Below the pieces are notes generated by a model, which saw nothing but the letters and a program-made list of their open reading frames with translations, was not told where the DNA came from and did no database searches. Of a DNA stretch of 64,000 nt, positions 27,626 to 39,392 are shown piece by piece. A program made the position numbers and the translations under genes. How positions within the stretch are numbered: position 1 is the first letter of the stretch; every line of letters begins with the position of its first letter. This DNA is from Liolophura sinensis (lineage: Eukaryota > Mollusca > Polyplacophora > Chitonida > Chitonidae): positions 66,385,249-66,449,248 of the forward strand of contig NC_088295.1 in assembly GCF_032854445.1 (NCBI RefSeq). Reading direction: 5' to 3'.

Positions 27626-27941
27626 TGAGTAAGTGAGTGTGTTTAATGTCGTGCTCAACAATTTTTCAGCAATGATGACGAAGGAATCCTTATGGTGTAT
27701 GTAATGTACCTCGTTGTTGCAGGACGGATTCCCACCGCTTTTGGTGTTCCTTCACTGAGACGAGTAAGCCCGCCCGGGCTATTTTACTGATACGGGTCAA
27801 ACAGTCGTTGCACTATCCCCTTCATGCTGAACGCCTAGCGTAACTTCCTCTTTTAAAGTCTTAGGTGTGACTCGACCCAGGATTGATTCTAGATCTCCCG
27901 CTCCCGAAGCGGACGCTCTACCAACTGTGCTATCCGGGCTT
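27626..27941 (-). mobile_element. SINE family B, near full length
   Basis: On the minus strand it starts GCCCGGATAGCACAGTTGG with the same CGG-type anticodon loop, here with a well paired CCGCTTCGGGAGCGG arm. It ends in CACTCACTTACTC. The body matches the 43037-43403 copy with deletions. No clear target duplication was seen. Confidence 0.85.
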
Positions 27942-28609
27942 GATTAAACCATGCCCAGGTTTCGAATTTGCTTCTAATGGGGACCATTTGTGATGTACGA
28001 GTGATATACGAGTCGCGAGGGCTACACTAAGACAGATCTGCTGCTTTGTACAAGATCTTCATACGTCATTTTGTATGTCACTACCTCGTACTAAGAACAT
28101 TAGTTTGCGCCTTCTGAATTTAGTATGTTGAGTGATCTAAACTGATAACCTTAGAATCGTTTAATGGCGGCGATAACCAGATCTCGCGTGGCATCAGAAA
28201 GTAGTAAAAGTCTGATACTGTAGATATCAGGTGAGGCGAATACAACACACCTCTGACGTACTGTGTTAATCTAATAACCGGTATATCCGGCGGAGAATAG
28301 CTATAGTTATAGAGTAGCTCCCTGTGGCATAGGTCAGCATTAGTATCGATGTCAGACCCACACAGTGACAACCTCTTGACATGCACTACCTCAAAGAGTA
28401 AGCTAATCAGTTAATGCAGTATGGTGGCGTACTACTTTTAAAGGGTGAAAGCCTCTAACTGGGTGTACTGTTACTATCAAATTTTTATAATAATCCTATT
28501 AATCTGAACGTCAAAACTTGTTTTTTCTACGCTGTGTTTGAATTTCATTTATTTGATAACAATAAAACCGTTCTACTGGGCAATGTATATTATTTACTCA
28601 CGTTGCGGC

Positions 28610-28852
28610 GACAACCTATCGCCTTCAACAGGGTTAGGTGTTAAACAAGAAGAATTCCGTTTTATACAAAAACAAGGTGAACAAACCAGTATGCACAAGT
28701 TTCATGGTGAAAACAGTTCACATTCACGGTTGAAGTATACAATGGGTCTATACAAATTTAAAATAAGGAGACAACTGGACCTGCTATATAGTGACAAAAT
28801 TTGAGTATAATACAGTTTTACACATCTTACTCTGTTGAAGGCGTTAGGTTGT
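28610..28852. mobile_element. MITE-like element with inverted repeats (243 bp)
   Basis: GACAACCTATCGCCTTCAAC at the left is matched by GTTGAAGGCGTTAGGTTGTC at the right, with a single mismatch in the outer 20 bases. Inward the arms remain partly similar. The 88-codon ORF at 28538-28804 only reads through it. No coding capacity. Confidence 0.75.
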
Positions 28853-29531
28853 CTTTTATAGTGTACTAACCTGGATGTCTGAAAATCTACATTCCTATTC
28901 ATTTATTTGAGTTTCTTTTTTTTTCATAAATAACTGTATTCAAGTTTTGTTTGGCTTAAAGACATCACAAGGTATGGTGTTTTAGATTGTTGTTTTTTCC
29001 ACATTGGATTTCAGGCGGTGAATCATTTCATGGCATAGAGATATGTATCCTATACAATATGTGCAACTTAAACAGTTTTTGTTTGCTTCTTAGGGTAAGG
29101 TCGTGTAAACAAACGAACAAGCTTGAATCTGTGCGCCTACGTCCTATCCCGCGATCAGTAACATTGCTTGTTAGTTTTGCAGTGAGATAACGGAGAACTG
29201 CGACACATCGTGTGTATTAACTCCAATTCAGGGTGTATTAACTGTACCTTTATCACTAATATGTTATAGTGACAAACATGTGTTTGAGGGTTGTAACAAA
29301 CAGAGATCGCATTTCCATTTTAGTTCGACTAAACAGGGTATAACATGGAACTTTTTAACTGAGAGCTAGCTTAACGGTTTGCTTTGCGTCGTTTTAAATG
29401 TCATTTCCATCAATTCGCAACGGTGCCTCCATATAGTTTACACGTTCTAAACGTCTATATACATGCACTTACAATGCTGCCTTATACTGATCGAAACCAG
29501 CACTCAAAGTGAACTGATGTATGTAAATAGG

Positions 29532-29886
29532 CGTGGGACTTCACGTCGTACTTAGCAGTTTTTCAGTCATATGATGACGAGGGGTCATTAGGTGTGTGTA
29601 CATATACTGTGTCTTTTTGTGACAGGAAGAGTCCGTGTTGACAGTGCTGTCGCGACTGAAGTGTCATGCCGAAGACATCGAACATGACACCCCATCTAGT
29701 CACTTTATACTGACATCGGGCCAACCAGTCCTGGTCCCTTGCTCTATCCTGTCAGTGCTGAACGCTTAGCAAGGCAGCACCAAGTACCAGTTTGAAAGTT
29801 TTTGGTATGGTCTAACCGGTTGATCCAAGGTCTCCTGACAACTAGGCGGGAGCTCTGACCACTGGGTTACCAAAGCGAGCCATTGC
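29532..29886 (-). mobile_element. SINE family C, with head, leading into a tandem duplication
   Basis: It shares GTGTCATGCCGAAGACATCG and GGCCAACCAGTCCTGG with the other C copies. The head, read on the minus strand, is TCGCTTTGGTAACCCAGTGG and TCAGAGCTCCCGCCTAG. The last 26 bases of the head are included in the 164-bp duplication that follows. Confidence 0.75.
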
Positions 29887-30188
29887 TTCAACACTTTCCC
29901 TTAAAGCCAAACCACGGAACCACACGTTTGCCAAGTTTAAGGTGTGAGATGCGACAAAATGAATGATTTGGACTTAACACCACTTTGGCAATATTGCAGC
30001 TTTATTGTAGCTAGAACTCTAACTACTGGGTTACCAAAGCGAGGCATTGCTTCAACACTTTCCCTTAACGCCAAACCACGGAACCACACGTTTGCCAAGT
30101 TTAAGGTGTGAGATGCGACAAAATGAATGATTTGGACTTAACACCGCTTTGGCAATATTGCAGCTATATTGTGGCTAGAACATGTTGA
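29861..30188 (+). repeat. Recent 164-bp tandem duplication
   Basis: ACTGGGTTACCAAAGCGAG begins both units (29861 and 30025). By eye they differ at only about five positions. The unit ends with GGCAATATTGCAGCTATATT, a repeat-like motif. It begins inside the SINE C head. Confidence 0.92.
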
Positions 30189-33100
30189 AACGATGAGACC
30201 GTAAATGGTTGTCAATGACTCGAGAAAGTCCGAAATCAAACAGAAGTAGACGAATATTTTCGAAGCAATCAGAACAATCACGAAAGACAAGATTTAAGAC
30301 AAATGTAATCAACAAAAACCGTTTAAAATTAATTGAATATAGTTATTATACAATGACCTTCAACATCATAAAATATAGTTCTTATAAAATAAACGTAAAA
30401 CTGCATTTTAAATATCTATGTGCAGCATCGCCAGCAACACTGATTTTAACAATGACACACAACGCATCTTAAGAGCAAATCTGACGTGGACCTATTCTGT
30501 TCACTGGGCTCACATGGGAAAACTCTAGTCTAGTCACCTTTTACGAGATGTGACAGAAGGTGACGGGTTTGAAACTCTTGTCTTCGCTTTCGATATCGTC
30601 CAGTGCATTAGTGTACTGGGAACGCATACTACATCGCTTAGAACGACAGGACACCGAACGTGTGTAAAGATATGCTAAGATCTGAAGCTAAAGATGCCAA
30701 TCATTTTGTTGATGAAACCAGGTAGGAATTGTCTTATGTAGCCAGCAACTCGTATAAATCATCAATCCCATCACGCTTAGTGGCACCAAAGTACTCTACG
30801 TTTGTCTGGGGAAGCTGAGTTCGATTTTACGTCGCCTATACCCCATATCCACTTGGCTGATTTTCGCTTTTAAGGTCATTTTCCAGCAAATGTAACTCAT
30901 CCAATAGCTATACATATTCTAGTATATTGGTTTTATGACTTCGTAAGCAAAACTTGTAGTGAATCGTGTAGTCAGTTTTACTCAGTTAGAAGTGGATACT
31001 TGGTCAGGGGAGGTAATTAATTAACTTCATCATATTTACCGCGAGTCCAACGTCTAGAGTCACCCGTATGGAAAAGCTCGTGTCTAGCTTTAATCGTATT
31101 TATAGCAATACTGTAATGAACATTACTTTGCCTGATTCGATAGTGCTACGGTCCCTGGGATCGACCTAATTCATTCCGATACAATGGCGTACTTGGCATG
31201 ATTGATGCGTTTAACAGGACATATCGCGTATGGCACGACTACCACTCGAGTGTACACTGGATTCTAAAAGTTCCGCGGAAAGACCTTTTTAAAATCTACC
31301 CTGTCCAAATATAGGTCTATGTACTAGTACAGCCATTAGTCACGATCGTGGGTGTCTCAGTCGGGCATTCCGAGGGTAAATGATATCAAAACGATATTTG
31401 GAACAATTTTCAAATTGACGGTTTGTCAAATCGGGGTAATTGGTTAGTAGTGGGTGCACCAGCCCCCATTCAAGTAACTATTAGCTTTAAAATATATCTC
31501 CGTCAGAGATAACTAGGCTCAGCATCCAGACAGCTCTGTCCGTGTGGACATTGCTTATCGGTATAGTTAATTACTTGCTAGTGTTTTTGTTAGATCATGG
31601 CAAAGTAAATTACCGGTTAAAACATTGTCTCCTACCAAACTGGACTTGGTTGTTGTATCGCTGTAGACATTTTGTCTATCAGAGGTTATAGCTTTTACAC
31701 CAACTATGCGTGTCGATTTGGGTAGCAGCCAGAAAGCTGTGTAAGTCTGTCCACTAGCGGACCCCGTCTAGACACAAGGGCCGATTTATTACTTTCAAAT
31801 GTGTTGGTCAACACGACCGATGTTGGCTAGGGTAATTGACACTAAACACAGCGACTCAATTAACTTGTCATACTGCCGAAGGTCAAGGAATACCCCCTTA
31901 ACCGATTATCATCACAGATGATATTGAAAAGGGTACAAACTTTAAAAGTCTATTGGAAGATGCTGAGTGTAACGTTCGGTCGAGTAAGAGCATTTCACTA
32001 CTGGAACTTGCAGTTTTCCTCAGTGTGTGGGTGAAAATAAAAGCCATGCGTTGAGGATCGATATAGAGAAGAAATCATTATAGAATAGCTAGTGCAACGG
32101 AGCTGTAGATGTGTAGGAAAAGTTAGCCCCTGTGCGAGTTATTGGACAACCTCATGTTGTTCGTGGTCAGATGGTGCGAATGCGTCAATACTTCCTCATT
32201 AGACGCATGTTCGTCGCCACCGGAACTCATTTAGCACGCTCATTTATCGCACATAGCGAACGAAGTAAAATTCACAGCTTGTTGTCTCCTTCACAAATTG
32301 CGGGATTCCGTTTATACTGGTAACTTGGTAAGACTTTCCTGGCAGTCCGGTTAACGTTACTTACTGTCGGGGTAGCGACATTTGGAAATATTTTCCTAAT
32401 TATACGCATAGCCCCATGATATTTTTCACAGAAATATGAAAGCTAATCGTTCAAGATAAACAGCGTGGCGCTAAGTGGCTCTATAGTGTAATACTATTGA
32501 ATAAAGCATCACAGCTAGGAGAAAGATCATACCTGAACATAGTGAGAAAGATGGACAGGTATGGTTACCAAACTATATAGTGAGAGACTCTCTTTTATAT
32601 GGATGTGCTTCAAAACACATACAGACAAGCAAAATGGCAGAATAGGATATTAAAGAAAAAAGCATCGACAGAATGCATCCGGACATGCCCAAGTTAATTT
32701 CTGGAAGCATTATTTTAGAAGTAATTACCAATATTAAATGATAGATGAGGTAGGCTAAACCTCACTTAGGGTATCACACACTACTTCATAAATGAGGTCT
32801 GGTTATCATAAAAAATACATCCATTACTTTTTTCCTAAAGATAATTGTGACGTAACTGTTATAATACGCCCTGAAGCTAAAGTTCCCTACAACGTATATA
32901 GAAAAACTTTAATTCTACACACAACTGCGATCCAAATGGTTCTCTTATGAAGAACGATGTGGATGTGAAATGTTAATGATTTGCACTTTCGAGTATATGT
33001 AGTTATAGATAGCCGAATTGATATGTATCACTCAGTTCTGCATGATCTGTATCTTTTTGATTAAACGGTATCCTGGGAAGCACAATGATTTTTAAATAGG

Positions 33101-34699
33101 CCTTTTAATAACCTTGTAAAATACCTTTATAACATCGGATTCTGTGGTGATCTGTTGTCACACATTGCATGGCGTCATGTTCACTGTCTATTTTGGCTTG
33201 AAACAGTTCGCCTTGAACCTCCATTCAGCGAATGTATTTGTACTTTATATGAATGTTCATTGTTTTAATCCTAAATTCTAGCAGCTGGTGTTTGTTAAAT
33301 AAAAGGTTTACATGAGTGACTTCATTTCAGTGTGGTCAGGTAGAAACACAATATATTTCAAATAAATTTTGCTCGGTTGAAAAAATTTCGAATTGTTTTC
33401 CTTTGAATGGTCTTTCATCTGACATAAATTTCATGATTTCATGTTAGTGGGTATCTGTTTGACTTTAAGCCATTTTTACACGAGAAAAAAAAACACAACC
33501 TCTCCCCCCCCCCCAAAAAAAAACGTTGCGCGACCTTCCAGTGGCACCTGCTCTTTTACAGTGGTGATGGCATTCACGCCAGTCAGTTCATATATCCAAT
33601 CGTGTTGTCTCCCATGACCCACATGTTTTATGTTCTTCATATATATCTAAAGGCCTTTATGTACGTATGTTCCCACAGCCTCGCTCCATCGTTCTCTGGA
33701 CATTGACTGATTCGTGGAGGAAACTCAGTGACCAGGGCTCCCTTTATACAAAGGGACTTGGCCAGGCCAGTAATATGTTTCCATTATATACACAAGCCCC
33801 CGGGCTGGACTGTAATGTCTTTTCATTATATTCTACTCAATCCTTGGCTCCAATCGGCACAAGCCAAATCAAGAAAAGTTTTCTCTGGATAGCGGTCATT
33901 GATCAGCATATCAGAGTCATTCAAGCCAAACACGGAGGTCGTTAATGTGTCATTTTCCCAGACGCTTTACCACCTTTCTCTACAAGCATGAGTATCAAGC
34001 TGTAAGAGGACATAGAGTGTCCACAGCCGGCCCAGCGAGATATACTAACCTCATAGAATGTCTTGAAGGACTCCCACAATAACACTGTATACTTAAACAT
34101 CCTGTCTATATCGATTTGGGACAAGGTGGTTAAATACAAACTCGTTTGCTGTATGTTTTTGGCAAAAGAGCCAGCGCTGCGTATAACACATCTTTTGTAA
34201 ATGTCAAATGATTTGAAAGGCTCATTTCTGATTTATACACTCTTTGTATAATAGAGATTTCACAAACCATGTACGATCGTCTTCTTTCTCCTACAAGACA
34301 ACCGCTTTTACCATGTTAACCTTATGAGACACTTTAGTATGGCCCGATGTATGTGTATATGTCAACGATGACTTCGTCTTTATTCTTAAAATTGTATACA
34401 TAAAAACAAAGTGTTTGTCTTCTTTTTGTGCTGCTGCTCAACGAAATTTCCAAAAATTATTGTTTTCAAGAACATTGCTCCTCTGAAAGGATCATGGGCT
34501 AACATATTTGTTTGCTTTAAACGTACGTCGAAAATATACATTCTATTGCCTTAACGAATTATCAGTATGTATAGATGAAATATCTACCGCCATCTGAAGT
34601 ATCCCTGGCTGGTCAAGCAAAATAAAGTACCGTAGTTCGGATCAATGGCCAGTACCAAAAAAAAAACAGTTCGAATCGAGCTTTCGTTGGTACGGCCGT
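30189..34699. other. No gene supported
   Basis: 4.5 kb with only short ORFs. A C run followed by an A run lies at 33503-33524. The 92-codon ORF at 33667-33945 has no family motif. Confidence 0.55.
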
Positions 34700-34905
34700 G
34701 ATATTGCGGTATCTGACGAAACACAGGGGTTTTATCTAATTTCCCCCACTCACCTTATACCTGGTTTGTCAGGTATCCAATGAGACTTTCTCTGATGTCC
34801 CCCACTCAACCATATACCTGAATCGTTAGGTATCTGAGAAACAATGGGGTTTATCTGATTTCCCCCACTCAGTAATATGCCTGATTTGTCAGGTATTTGA
34901 CGTAA
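34700..34905 (+). repeat. Three diverged ~60-bp repeats, each with a small palindrome
   Basis: Each unit has TTCCCCCACTCA followed by a palindrome: ATACCTGGTTTGTCAGGTAT at 34757, ATACCTGAATCGTTAGGTAT at 34814 and ATGCCTGATTTGTCAGGTAT at 34877. The spacing is 57 then 63. No ORF or known family explains them. Confidence 0.82.
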
Positions 34906-35038
34906 AAAAAACTCTTGAGTTATTAAGGAAATATTTAGTTTTTTACGCACATAAATCTGTTGAGTATGCACGCTAGAAAAAAGCTGAAAAAAAAAACACA
35001 AACAAGAGGCTTTGGAAACATATAGCTAGATGTTGATA

Positions 35039-35109
35039 GAGTGATCAATCCGCTGCAGGGTGACTGAGTGATCAATTCATCACAGGGTGACCAAATGATC
35101 AATCCATCA
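35039..35109 (+). repeat. 27-bp tandem repeat, ~2.6 units
   Basis: TGATCAATCC with a following CA(T/G)CA-like GGGTGAC(T/C) block recurs near 35041, 35068 and 35095. Confidence 0.75.
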
Positions 35110-35966
35110 GACGTAATGCTTGCTCCCCTCTGTAGCGCCTGGTAAAAATACGATTTGACACAGGAACATTTCCAAGACAGGGATCCACATGCCTTCTCGC
35201 CGCTATAAGCAGCTTATCAATGGTGGGGTTATTTGTACAATAATTGGCGATGTATGCTACAAAGCAGCGTTTGTTATTGCTCGACTCACTGTGTTGAGAA
35301 GCATAAAGAATTGGTCTGTTTATTGTACGATGGCGGACAACCTGTTCCACAAAGCAGCAAACTGTACTGGAATACACTCTGACTATTAATGTCACTTGCC
35401 TTTTCTGTGTTATTGCGCAGAACCCGCGCCTGTGTGTTTAGGCGTGTCAACTTCGGTCGACAACCTTGTGATTTCGTTAAACTATGCTCGTATAGAGATT
35501 GTCCAGGGCGTAGAAAGATAAGACAACTAAACGTGCAATGTGCGCCACTTGAAGAAAGAACCGAGAGACGTGTAAGTAGAATGATGCTGTATATGTTATC
35601 TTTGTAAATGATTTTTTCTTTAACCAAGTCAGACATACATGTAATACAATATATTTTGTAGGTCTACTAATTTGCAACTCAAGTGTGCTTCTTCTTCGCT
35701 CAAGAACGAAGGTGTACTTAAATACCTAACTGTATAGGGACTGAAGTTTGCCTTCAAACCATATCCTATTAAACCAAACTAGATGCTTCTCCCTCCAGCT
35801 TATGACTGCGTTGTAATTCTTGTTGTACTCGCTGAATAACATGTTTCGAAATTTTTTAGTAAGTTTCTCAGCAATGTTTCTCATGGCTGTCGTACGCTAA
35901 AACACCTTACGGTAAGCATTTTACCTCTGAGGTAAATCTCGTTCCTGACTATGTTATTCATTTAGA
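35110..35966. other. No gene supported
   Basis: Overlapping ORFs of 66-116 codons on both strands cancel one another as evidence; no motif. Confidence 0.5.
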
Positions 35967-36138
35967 GGGCCTCCGCGGTCAAGGTGCTTAGCGTACCCGC
36001 GCGGCGTCATGACCCAAGAGCCTCTCACGGGTGTGATTGCTGGGTTCTGCCAGGTTTCTTCACACCATAATTCTCGTCGCCGTTGTATAAGTGAAATATC
36101 CTTGAGTATGGCATAAAACACCAATGAAATAAATAAAT
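35967..36138 (+). mobile_element. SINE family A with tRNA-like head, internal deletion
   Basis: The head GGCCTCCGCGGTCAAGGTGC and the following TTAGCG resemble the 5' half of a Leu/Ser-type tRNA (A box and long variable arm). It continues to CATGACCCAAGAGCCTCTCA, then jumps to the body and the tail GTGAAATATCCTTGAG. The head suggests the family derives from a tRNA. Confidence 0.78.
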
Positions 36139-37501
36139 GTTATTCTTGTAAGCTGGTTATGAGGTTTAAGCTTTTCTTTAGAAAAATGTACTTAAAATAT
36201 AAGTTTCAGCACTAAAAGTAATACTTGAGGACACTAGTTGTCTCGAAAAAGTGTACCTTTTGGGGCAATCATTGGGGCAAATACAGTATATCATGTTTAT
36301 ATCAGGTCTGTGTTATTACCATGCAGTGGTCTCCATCACCGGCTCTACGTAAATGCAAAAAAGAACTGAGGCCAATAGCGTCGTATGGTTGTTTGTTCCC
36401 TAACGCTTGTGCATTCTTCAATACTCGAGACCCTTTTAGAAACGGCTTTCATTCAATTGAGCCAGCCGCCTGCTGCAGCATATCACGTTGTGCTCTCCAC
36501 TATAAACCCCGGCGCTGTGCGAATTGAATTTTGATGGTAACTTACCATTCTCCTTTCTGAATGTGTTGCTGATTACAACTCTCTGGCTTCAGCATGCCAT
36601 TACTGAGTAAGAGATTTCCTCCAGTTTAATTCTTATCGTTAGAAACAAACTCTCTTACTAGGGAATGCATTTGCCTTTAGAAATAAACGATGTATATCTG
36701 AATTCCGAAGGCAGGCCCTTGGCGTGGATGACCTAAATAAGCTCGTTCCTTGCCACAGACGGTGTTCACTTCCAATTTAATACATTGTTCAGTGCGTATT
36801 CCGTGCTGTCGCATGAAAGTTCATTACACAATAGATAGCTGTGCAAATGTATATACATACTAGGTACGGTATATACCAGGAGTGTATACATTTCTGTCGG
36901 GACTAACATATCTGTGTTTGAATTTGATTTTCTTGTGGCGGGTTTTTAACGACGAAGTAATTTCTTTGGGGCCTAATCCTTAGCAGTAAGCTAAATATCA
37001 ATCTTTGTACTTGATACATGTGTGGTTACCACCTTACATATGATCAAAATCGATTTCGTCCTTGAATAAAATTCATAACAACGACACCACATGCAAAACA
37101 TTTTTGCCAAGCGCAAGTAATAGCATAGCTACGGGCTATAACACAACACAAACTATTGACATTTCAAAGGAATATACAGGCGGGTGTGTATTCTTACATG
37201 TTTTGTGTTCATTAATGCATCCAACTTCTTCTAACGTTCAAGTGAAGATTCCACAACAAGACGTCATATGTGACAAGTGACAGAAAAAAATAGGGATAGC
37301 CCACGCTTGAACGGTAAGGAGGGGAGGGGGGGGGGGGAGAAGCATGTTGAGGCATGTTTGACGGTAATCGGACAAACATGATAACAAATATTTAATGTCC
37401 TGTCCACGTGTGAGAAAACGTATGAAAAACGTGGAAAAAGCTTTTTTTGGGAAAAACTTATATTTTTTGGAACACACACGCACACACAGCGTTTCAGTCG
37501 G
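36139..37501. other. No gene supported
   Basis: A 100-codon ORF at 36225-36527 starts at TTG and has scattered cysteines but no signal peptide or splice support. Confidence 0.5.

Positions 37502-37583
<82 letters not shown>
37502..37583. repeat. (TA)n microsatellite, ~82 bp
   Basis: TA dinucleotides with a single GT interruption at 37521. ORFs here on both strands are artefacts of the repeat. A G run sits upstream at 37328-37338. Confidence 0.97.
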
Positions 37584-37587
<4 letters not shown>

Positions 37588-37626
37588 CCGAATGAAGGGA
37601 TTTTCAACCAATGTAATCCATTTGCA

Positions 37627-38008
37627 GATGGACCGAGCCTAATGGTTAGAGCGTCCGCCTCGAAATCGGGAGACCCGGAATTAATCCCGGGTCGGGACAG
37701 GGGTCATACTAAAGACTTTAAAAATGGTACCTGTTGCTTTCTCACTTCGGGCTCAACACTGGGTTAGAACAAGGAAACGGGACTGGTTGGCCCTGTGTCT
37801 GTATAATGTGACTGGGTGTGGTGTCATGTCTTGTGTCTGCGGCATGATACTTCAGTGGCGGCAGCACTTTGGCCACATATACTTGTCCTGCTACAGGAAC
37901 ACACATCATATGTATATACACGTAATGGCTCTTCTTCGTTATATCACTGAAAAAGTGTTTAGTACGAAACCTCAAGCGTTGATTCACTCATTTGCACATG
38001 CACTTTAA
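37627..38008 (+). mobile_element. SINE family C with tRNA-like head
   Basis: The head reads GACCGAGCCTAATGGTTAGA, GCGTCCGCCTCGAAATCGGG, then a GGAATTAATCCCGG B-box-like end. The body contains GGGACTGGTTGGCCCTGTGT and GGCATGATACTTCAGTGG, shared with the minus-strand copies at 23635 and 29532. The 3' module AACACACATCATATG to GTTTAGTACGAAACC parallels family B. Confidence 0.75.
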
Positions 38009-38165
38009 ACAAAACAGATGAACTGTCTCATTCTCCTTTTTGTATGTTTCTTTCTTTGCTTATCGGTGCTTTCAGCATTTTATCGTTGATGTCATAACGG
38101 TGTATGCATGCAGTAGGCCGACTCAAACGGCAACGACAAATCCATAGTACACGCGACCTCACTGA

Positions 38166-38275
38166 ACCATAATGGCGAAGATACCAGATACCGATGCCTC
38201 ACTTAAAATGAGCGAATGAATAAATGACTATGGCTTAACATCGGCAATATATAAGCCATAGCGTGGTGAGAACAA
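38166..38275. repeat. Fragments of two SINE-like repeats
   Basis: A short piece of family C body (TAATGGCGAAGATACCAGAT) is followed by GAGCGAATGAATAAATGACT and TTAACATCGGCAATATATAA, a type of repeat end also related to the CTTTGGCAATATTGCAGCTA motif at 29.9-30.2 kb. Confidence 0.4.
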
Positions 38276-39188
38276 TTTTAAAAACCAAGCAGTGAATGGT
38301 ATTGAGAACATCAAGAGCAAAACAAAAATTGTCGCACATGTTTGAAACGAGATAAAAAGAGCCAAAACAGTTAAAACTCTATAACAATCGCGTTTATATA
38401 ATAACATAAAAAATTGTGTATGTATATATCTTTCTATCTATATATAATAATTAGAATTTGTATTTATGATAGGCCTATAGCCCAATGGCCCTCAAACATT
38501 TTATGACGACATGGCCAACAACGCTGTCAAACATGCCTCACTTAGTCACGATATAATGAAATCGTGCACATGCGTTATATGTTTTGTGATAAATTAACAC
38601 TGTATTCGGAGCATCCGTTTCCGTTAAAATAAACCGCAAATAAAACAGATGCGGATTTTTTGTGGTAGTCTCTTTTCACTGGCTGTCTTTGCTGTAACCA
38701 AAAAGATTGGCAATAAGTTAAACCTTTGCAACGTCGCCTGTAACTAGGCCTAAGACCTGATTGTTATCCGAGACCCAGTCGACCGCTCCTCGAATAGGCT
38801 CACAAAGCTAATATGTTCTCTGCATCCGGACTTCAATTGATAGTTTCAACACGGCGACAATACTTTAACTCAATTTTAGGTCCCATGGATTTTTTCTTGG
38901 GGATTCTTGTCTCTAAATCAATTCTGAGAAAAAAACTCTAAGTTTTTAGGCTGTATGTTTTCTTTAACTTAAAGAAATCGAGGGAAATCGATGCGTGGCT
39001 CATCGTAGTTTTCATATCCCGCTCTCACTATGGTACTTAAACCCAAAATGTAATCTCGTAAAGCTGCGAACTTTTGCTGGGTGGATGTGTACCTAAAAAG
39101 GGGCTAAGGTGTACGTCTGCTTACCGCTTTGTTTACAGAGCCCCCCAAAGGCACAAAGAGACGCACATCCATATACCTATTATAAAGG
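38276..39188. other. No gene supported
   Basis: AT-rich; nothing recognised. Confidence 0.5.
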
Positions 39189-39392
39189 CTGCGGTCGCTG
39201 TGAGTTCAAGTTCAGCTCATGCTGGCTTTCTCCGCGGCTGTACTTGGGAAGGTCTTCCAGCAACCTGCGGATTGTCGTGGATTTCCCCTGGGCTCTGTCC
39301 GGTTCCCTCCCACCACAATGCTGGCCGCCGTCGATAAGAGAAATATTCTTGAGTACGGCGTAAAACACCAATCAAATAAAAAAAAAATAATA
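39189..39392 (+). mobile_element. SINE family A, lacking the 5' half of the head
   Basis: It starts GCGGTCGCTGTGAGTTCAAG (the B-box side of the tRNA-like head), passes through the full body and ends at GAAATATTCTTGAGTACGGC plus a poly-A-rich tail. The ORFs here on both strands are SINE-derived. Confidence 0.85.

Noticed and set aside
35286-35636. 116-codon minus-strand ORF with overlapping plus-strand ORFs
   Set aside because: Several frames are open at once and none shows a domain, hydrophobic leader or splice context.
36225-36527. 100-codon cysteine-containing ORF
   Set aside because: It begins at TTG, lacks a signal peptide and any recognisable cysteine spacing.
37264-37611. ORFs on both strands through the 37.5 kb (TA)n tract
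   Set aside because: The dinucleotide repeat has no stops in these frames; not coding.
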